In this document: one piece after another, positions 60,118 through 64,000 of the stretch
Position numbering within the stretch: the first letter of the stretch is position 1
How the letters are laid out: the number at the start of each line of letters is the position of its first letter
Assembly (NCBI GenBank): GCA_011524535.1
Contig: WTKD01000013.1
Location: 1 to 64,000 of the forward strand
DNA from: Spirochaetaceae bacterium
Lineage (GTDB): Bacteria; Spirochaetota; Spirochaetia; WTKD01
Length of the DNA stretch: 64,000 nucleotides
Direction: 5' to 3'
Notes under the pieces: generated by a model
Told to the model about the DNA's origin: nothing
What the model saw: only the letters and a program-made list of their open reading frames with translations
The model's database searches: none
Position numbers and translations under genes: made by a program

Positions 60118-61531
60118 TATTACCCTGTGGTAATCCATCGGTAACAAAGAAATATCTACCATTCGCAGAATATGCATACTCGGTTGGCGGTAGTAGTTGA
60201 ACGGTGTGTCTAACGTCTTCACCAGCTTCTGATACAAAAAAATCATGAAGTTCGAGCCTAATATGTCTGTTACTAGAGAAAAAAAATGTTTCAACACCTG
60301 CTAGGTCCGAATCCTGTACAAGCATGCGAGTAAAATATATATCAAATGGAACCCAACCCACTCCAAATACAAAATATTCGGTCCATTGATAAGGGATTAA
60401 GCGTGTATCAAATATATACCCTGACACACGCCTGGCTGGTATCCCAAGTCTCCTCAAAGATTGCAGTGTAATTAAAGAAGCATCATTCGATGAAATAATA
60501 TGCTCTTCTATAAAAGCAACATCCATACGCTCCGCAATCGTAATGACATCTTCCAAATCAGAACCATCTAGCCCTCTAACTAGAGTATCAACCAATGATT
60601 CTAACTCCTCACCTAGAAATTCCTCACGTGTATATGTTTGATAGAATTTTGACGCATACTGATTTTCGACTTCTAATGCCTCTATCTGCCACACCGCTCG
60701 CTGCCTTACAACATGCACCGACATATGCTCATGGACAGGTTCTGAGATGTAGTAAATGGGAGGCAAAACTTCCGACATACTGGGATCAACAAACTGGAGT
60801 TCTGGATGATTAAGTAATCGCGGAACAAGAATTCCTACTCGACTCCCACCCATATCTTTCTCCGTTACCATGATCGTTTGCACCAAAAAATATGCTCGTG
60901 GTAGATCATATATAACTGGGATTTCATCCGTATAGGACACATTTATTTCAAACTCCTTCGCAGGGGTATGGATAGAAATTTTTTGAGGTTGCGTAGCGGG
61001 AACTTGAATAGATATTTCATCATCTGTTTTGTAATCAATATATATGTCATCAAGAACTTCTATTCTGCCATCTCCAAAATGCATATATACCCGCAGGGGT
61101 TTACTTATCACTGTAGAAGACAAGGAAATATTCACGAGATCCCCTATGCTTACTTCCTCTTCTCCAAGTGAAACAACAGACTCCTCTTCCTCACGCACCG
61201 TAATGGCCTCATTCCTCAAAAAGAGGACCTCGTTACTTCTTCGTGTTTTTTGTTTAATAGAAATCAGTCCAGAAGAAAAGGATTCTGGAATTAAAAATCG
61301 AATTTCGTCATCATTCCATTCAACGATGCTTTTTCTATCGAGTGGTTGGGCATTTAAGAAAATATCGCTTGGTTCACTACCGAAATGTCTTCCTCTAAGC
61401 GCAACCATACCCTGATAAGTGTATTCAACACCTAGTGTCTCTATCCAAGGTTTTCGAGCATCAACAATAACCCAAATCATTATTGCAAACACACAGATCG
61501 ACGTCAAAAGATAGATGCCACGTCGAACCAT
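60107..61531 (-). CDS. transglutaminase-like protein with IPT/TIG-like domain, catalytic residues lost
   Basis: One N-terminal membrane helix (GIYLLTSICVFAIMIWVIV) leads to an extracytoplasmic chain. Residues ~35-105 look like an IPT/TIG beta-sandwich (LGVEYTYQGMVALRGRHFGSEPSDIFL), with a second beta-rich part after it. Residues ~345-410 match the transglutaminase-like core: LQSLRRLGIPARRVSGY ... YQWTEYFVFGVGWVPFDIYF. By position the catalytic Cys is Ser (SSNDASLI) and the His is Tyr (YQW for HAW), while the Asp is kept. It is therefore probably a non-catalytic binding or scaffold protein. Last gene of the ECF sigma operon. Confidence 0.75.
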   Translation of the reverse strand: MVRRGIYLLTSICVFAIMIWVIVDARKPWIETLGVEYTYQGMVALRGRHFGSEPSDIFLNAQPLDRKSIVEWNDDEIRFLIPESFSSGLISIKQKTRRSNEVLFLRNEAITVREEEESVVSLGEEEVSIGDLVNISLSSTVISKPLRVYMHFGDGRIEVLDDIYIDYKTDDEISIQVPATQPQKISIHTPAKEFEINVSYTDEIPVIYDLPRAYFLVQTIMVTEKDMGGSRVGILVPRLLNHPELQFVDPSMSEVLPPIYYISEPVHEHMSVHVVRQRAVWQIEALEVENQYASKFYQTYTREEFLGEELESLVDTLVRGLDGSDLEDVITIAERMDVAFIEEHIISSNDASLITLQSLRRLGIPARRVSGYIFDTRLIPYQWTEYFVFGVGWVPFDIYFTRMLVQDSDLAGVETFFFSSNRHIRLELHDFFVSEAGEDVRHTVQLLPPTEYAYSANGRYFFVTDGLPQGNIDQ

Positions 61532-61533
61532 AG

Positions 61534-62139
61534 TTAATTACCAATATCTATTTTTAACACTAATGTATAATCGGTGGTCTTGGGCGAATCACTAGAGCTC
61601 ACGTCTTGTGATAATAAATTTTCAAGCTCTCTCCCCATTCGAGAAATAAAATCAGAAAACAGCGTTCTCGCACTGTTTGTATCGTTCGTATCCCCCAAGG
61701 GGTATATTTCGACCGTCGTTCCCCTCTTTACAGGCAGACTTCTGCGAAACGTTCTAACGGTTATTTCTTCTTTTGTTTTATTTTCTACAAATATTTTCAT
61801 ATTTGTAAGGAGAACATATTCACCATTCATTTTTATAACAGAAAGATTTGCTTGCATCTTCACATTCGTCCCGGAAATATTTAATCGAACTGGTCGCTCT
61901 TCTCTCGAAACACCAGCACGTTTTGCGATATCCTCAACGACAACTCCTTTATCGTTGAGTACTCTTACCGAGATTTCCAAAGGGAGTGCAACAAAGCTCT
62001 CCGCTGGAGAAATACCGTATTCAAGAAGGTATATTCTTCCCTGAAAAAACTCGGATGGGCTCTGCAAGCCTCCCTCCATGGCAAAAGAACCAGAGACTAC
62101 CATCACTATCAAAACACCAATAATGATTGATATTCTCAT
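61534..62139 (-). CDS. hypothetical secreted protein of the ECF sigma operon
   Basis: No family recognised. A signal peptide (MRISIIIGVLIVMVVSGSFA) precedes ~180 mostly beta-forming residues (VALPLEISVRVLNDKGVVVEDIAKRAGV, VRLNISGTNVKMQANLSVIKMNGEYVLLTNMKIFVEN) and ends LVLKIDIGN. There are no cysteines in the mature part. It overlaps the upstream membrane protein gene by 4 nt and lies 2 nt before the pseudo-transglutaminase gene, so all are co-translated; an envelope partner of both is the best guess. Confidence 0.65.
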   Translation of the reverse strand: MRISIIIGVLIVMVVSGSFAMEGGLQSPSEFFQGRIYLLEYGISPAESFVALPLEISVRVLNDKGVVVEDIAKRAGVSREERPVRLNISGTNVKMQANLSVIKMNGEYVLLTNMKIFVENKTKEEITVRTFRRSLPVKRGTTVEIYPLGDTNDTNSARTLFSDFISRMGRELENLLSQDVSSSDSPKTTDYTLVLKIDIGN

Positions 62140-62606
62140 GGACGGGAGACGGAGGGAGTTCCTTTTATAAAGAATTCTGTTTCATCAGGGAGAATTATCT
62201 CCAATGCTTCACCATCCGGGAATAAGTCATCTACATGAGAAAAAGATATTTCATCCAACTCCACATCCTGAAACTGCGCTTGGATCTCAAGTTGTTGAAA
62301 AGGAAATATGTATAGAAAAAAAGCACCTGCAACGCAAGTTCCGAGAAATATATAACTAAGTCTCTCAAAATGGAATTTCACTACAGACAAAAAGCGTGTC
62401 CACATAGACCGCCGTTTTCTTTCCTGAGCTTTGACAAGATGTTTTACTCGGTTCCATACCTCCGATCGAGAACGTTCTACACGCAATCCATCCGCGTCAT
62501 GTGAGCAATCAGTTCGATTTAGATGGGCGATATATGATTCGTACAAATCATCTACCGATGATTTTGTTTTTCTACGACGTGAGTCTTTCATATGCTTCCG
62601 AACCAT
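62136..62606 (-). CDS. single-pass membrane protein, candidate anti-sigma factor
   Basis: A basic cytoplasmic N-terminal part of ~75 residues (RRRKTKSSVDDLYESYIAHLNR, RSRSEVWNRVKHLVKAQERKRR), one helix (LSYIFLGTCVAGAFFLYIFPF), then ~55 acidic extracytoplasmic residues. Position directly after an ECF sigma gene, with overlap, and this topology are typical for anti-sigma factors. However, the HxxxCxxC zinc motif of common anti-sigma proteins is missing, so the role is inferred from context only. Start may be Met1 or Met6 (62591). Confidence 0.6.
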   Translation of the reverse strand: MVRKHMKDSRRRKTKSSVDDLYESYIAHLNRTDCSHDADGLRVERSRSEVWNRVKHLVKAQERKRRSMWTRFLSVVKFHFERLSYIFLGTCVAGAFFLYIFPFQQLEIQAQFQDVELDEISFSHVDDLFPDGEALEIILPDETEFFIKGTPSVSRP

Positions 62607-63108
62607 AATACTTTAAAACAAGTTCAGCGATTTTTTTTCGCGCACGAAACATCCTTACCTTTACATTGCCTATACTTACACGGAGCGTTTTAGCTATTTC
62701 TTTATAAGAAAAACCTCCATACTCATACATCACAAGAATTTCCCTATAACGAGTTGGCAATAAGTCTATTGCCGTTTTCACCATGTCTGCGGTTTCATGG
62801 CGAAGAAATTCTTCATCAACACTTTTCGTAGTTTGAGAACTTTGAAAAAATAGTTTCTTGTAACTAACCTTTTCTCTCTCTTTACGTTTGGATAAGTTAA
62901 TCGCTAAATTCTTAGAGACTCGCATCAACCAGTACTTGGCATAATCCGTTTTCGAAAGTCGATCGTGGTGATCAGCATATCGTATAAACACTTCCTGCGC
63001 CACGTCCTCAGCTTGATCATAACTTCTAAGGATGGCATATGCAGTTTTATACACAACCGAGAAATGTTCTTTATATGCGTCTTCTATTGATAATAACGTG
63101 CTCTTCAT
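62572..63108 (-). CDS. ECF-type RNA polymerase sigma factor
   Basis: 178 residues with sigma region 2 (YDQAEDVAQEVFIRYADHHDRL, YAKYWLMRVSKNLAINLSKR) and region 4 (LPTRYREILVMYEYGGFSYKEIAKTLRVSIGNVKVRMFRARKKI, a helix-turn-helix). Regions 1 and 3 are missing, as in ECF sigmas. Head of a four-gene operon: sigma, membrane protein, secreted protein, pseudo-transglutaminase. Divergent from murB across 67 bp containing the 10-bp palindrome CCAACGTTGG (63131-63140), a possible control site. Confidence 0.88.
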   Translation of the reverse strand: MKSTLLSIEDAYKEHFSVVYKTAYAILRSYDQAEDVAQEVFIRYADHHDRLSKTDYAKYWLMRVSKNLAINLSKRKEREKVSYKKLFFQSSQTTKSVDEEFLRHETADMVKTAIDLLPTRYREILVMYEYGGFSYKEIAKTLRVSIGNVKVRMFRARKKIAELVLKYYGSEAYERLTS

Positions 63109-63136
63109 CTCTGATGTTTTATAAACTACTCCAACG

Positions 63137-63166
63137 TTGGTAATGTTACACCTTTTTTATGATAAT
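63137..63166 (+). promoter_or_regulatory. candidate near-leaderless promoter of murB
   Basis: -35 TTGGTA, an 18-nt spacer, -10 GATAAT, 9 nt, then ATG at 63176. There is no Shine-Dalgarno sequence. It overlaps the CCAACGTTGG palindrome in the ECF sigma/murB intergenic region. Confidence 0.4.
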
Positions 63167-63175
63167 ATACACAGT

Positions 63176-64000
63176 ATGAAGGGTAATAAGGACATTTTTT
63201 CCCTCGCCCGCACCCATTGTGGAGTATATACCGATGAAGATGTTTCGCTAGGCACCGCTTCATACTTCAAAATCGGTGGGTTCGCCACGATTATTCATCA
63301 TGAATCGTATTCGACCCTTGCAAAAGCAATACGTTTTTTTCACGAAGAAGGATGCCATTACGAAATAATCGGCGATACTTCAAATATGTTATTTGCAGAC
63401 ATTGAGTATTCCGTTCCACTGGTGTCAACCAGAGATCTCCAACAATGGTCGATTTACGGCACTCAGCTTCGTGCAGAATCCGGTGTATCTATTTCCTTAC
63501 TCGCTCAAAAAACTTCAGAGATGGGGCTAAAGGGGCTGGAGAACTTTTTTTCAATGCCAGGTAGCATAGGTGGCGCTGTGTACATGAATGCTCGATGCTT
63601 TGGTTCGGAAATTTCTGACTCATTACACACCGTAGAATACATAGATACAACGGGCGCTCTTTGTGCATATACCATGAAAGAGGGTGATTTTTTCTATAAA
63701 CATTCTCCTTTCCAAGATATTTCTGGTGCATGTATAGTGTCCTGTACGCTAAATCTTACCAAAGATGACTCGAATTCTCTTGTTTCCTATGCCAAGCAAT
63801 GCCAAGCACAACGTATCGAAAGAGGCCATTTTGATTATCCTTGTGCTGGTTCAATATTCAAAAATAACAGGGCATTCGGTTCTCCCACAGGCAAAATACT
63901 AGATACATTGGGGATGAAAGAATTAAGCGTTGGAGGCGCCCGCGTCTCTTCAAAGAATGCAAATATCATACAAAACGTAGAAAATGCACGATCCCAGGAT
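63176..64000 (+). CDS. murB: UDP-N-acetylenolpyruvoylglucosamine reductase (3' end outside window)
   Basis: Not in the ORF track because it runs off the right edge. I translated it by hand: MKGNKDIFSLARTHCG, then TASYFKIGGFATII, YEIIGDTSNMLFAD, GLENFFSMPGSIGGAVYMNARCFGSEISD, EGDFFYKHSPFQD and PCAGSIFKNNRAFGSPTGKILDTLGMKELSVGGARVS. These are the FAD-binding and substrate blocks of MurB, which reduces UDP-GlcNAc-enolpyruvate to UDP-MurNAc with NADPH. 275 codons are visible; the end with the last catalytic Glu is cut off. It is divergent from the ECF sigma gene. Confidence 0.92.
   Translation, partial: MKGNKDIFSLARTHCGVYTDEDVSLGTASYFKIGGFATIIHHESYSTLAKAIRFFHEEGCHYEIIGDTSNMLFADIEYSVPLVSTRDLQQWSIYGTQLRAESGVSISLLAQKTSEMGLKGLENFFSMPGSIGGAVYMNARCFGSEISDSLHTVEYIDTTGALCAYTMKEGDFFYKHSPFQDISGACIVSCTLNLTKDDSNSLVSYAKQCQAQRIERGHFDYPCAGSIFKNNRAFGSPTGKILDTLGMKELSVGGARVSSKNANIIQNVENARSQD

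Noticed and set aside
1-64000. CRISPR arrays, insertion sequences, prophage, rRNA operon, integrase or attachment sites
   Set aside because: Looked for regularly spaced repeats, transposase or integrase motifs, and rRNA-like sequence on both strands; none seen.

Overview
The window looks like a chromosomal segment of a free-living or commensal spirochete (Spirochaetaceae/Treponema-like, moderately AT-rich by eye). Reasons: a eukaryote-type isoleucyl-tRNA synthetase; the order folP-cdaA-ybbR(cdaR)-acpS-DUF2225-truA-UDG-priA-def-fmt-PASTA, which resembles gene order I recall from Borrelia and Treponema; many lipoprotein signal peptides; TPR proteins and a bactofilin. It is not a strongly reduced parasite, because diaminopimelate, shikimate, histidine and type II fatty acid genes are all present. 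Taxonomy is inferred from memory of these families; no search was run.

Layout. 1-5.1 kb (minus): tRNA-Ala, a TPR lipoprotein, an extended uracil phosphoribosyltransferase, a small lipoprotein, tRNA-Glu and tRNA-Lys, a TPR protein, bactofilin and prephenate dehydrogenase. 5.1-6.8 kb (+): dapB-dapA. 6.8-9.1 kb (minus): ksgA/rsmA-like and comEC-like genes, head to head with a CPBP protease, ccdA and two TlpA-like thioredoxins (+). 12-15.6 kb (minus): accB-accC-accDA, with a fused carboxyltransferase, divergent from fabZ-acyl-CoA synthetase (+). 18-19.3 kb: a SPOR protein (minus). 19.4-22 kb: a nucleotide-sugar dehydratase/aminotransferase pair (+). 22-28.5 kb (+): dnaE-recG-rsmD and a small HMA-like protein. 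28.5-32.4 kb (minus): rpsD and a maltose-type ABC importer lacking its ATPase. 32.5-35.8 kb (+): hisS and a DEAH helicase. 35.8-53.5 kb: one long minus-strand block from rpoZ-miaA-folP-cdaA down to ileS, a lipoprotein, hisH-hisF, a FmdB-type zinc ribbon and aroB. 53.8-56.1 kb: topA (+). 56.3-63.1 kb (minus): an EamA transporter; glyA with a dual cyclic-nucleotide-domain regulator and an unlisted 50-residue Cys-containing small ORF; and an ECF sigma operon ending in a catalytically dead transglutaminase-like protein. The right edge carries a truncated murB (+), absent from the ORF track.

The signal I consider most interesting is not one gene. At least ten genes here lack a Shine-Dalgarno sequence and have a sigma70-like promoter whose -10 box ends only 5-11 nt before the start codon, which predicts leaderless or nearly leaderless mRNAs. 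Other genes in the same window (dapA, tlpA2, accB, fabZ, malE, the FmdB gene) have ordinary ribosome binding sites. The second candidate is the ECF-sigma operon with a pseudo-transglutaminase. No insertion sequence, prophage, CRISPR array or rRNA was seen.
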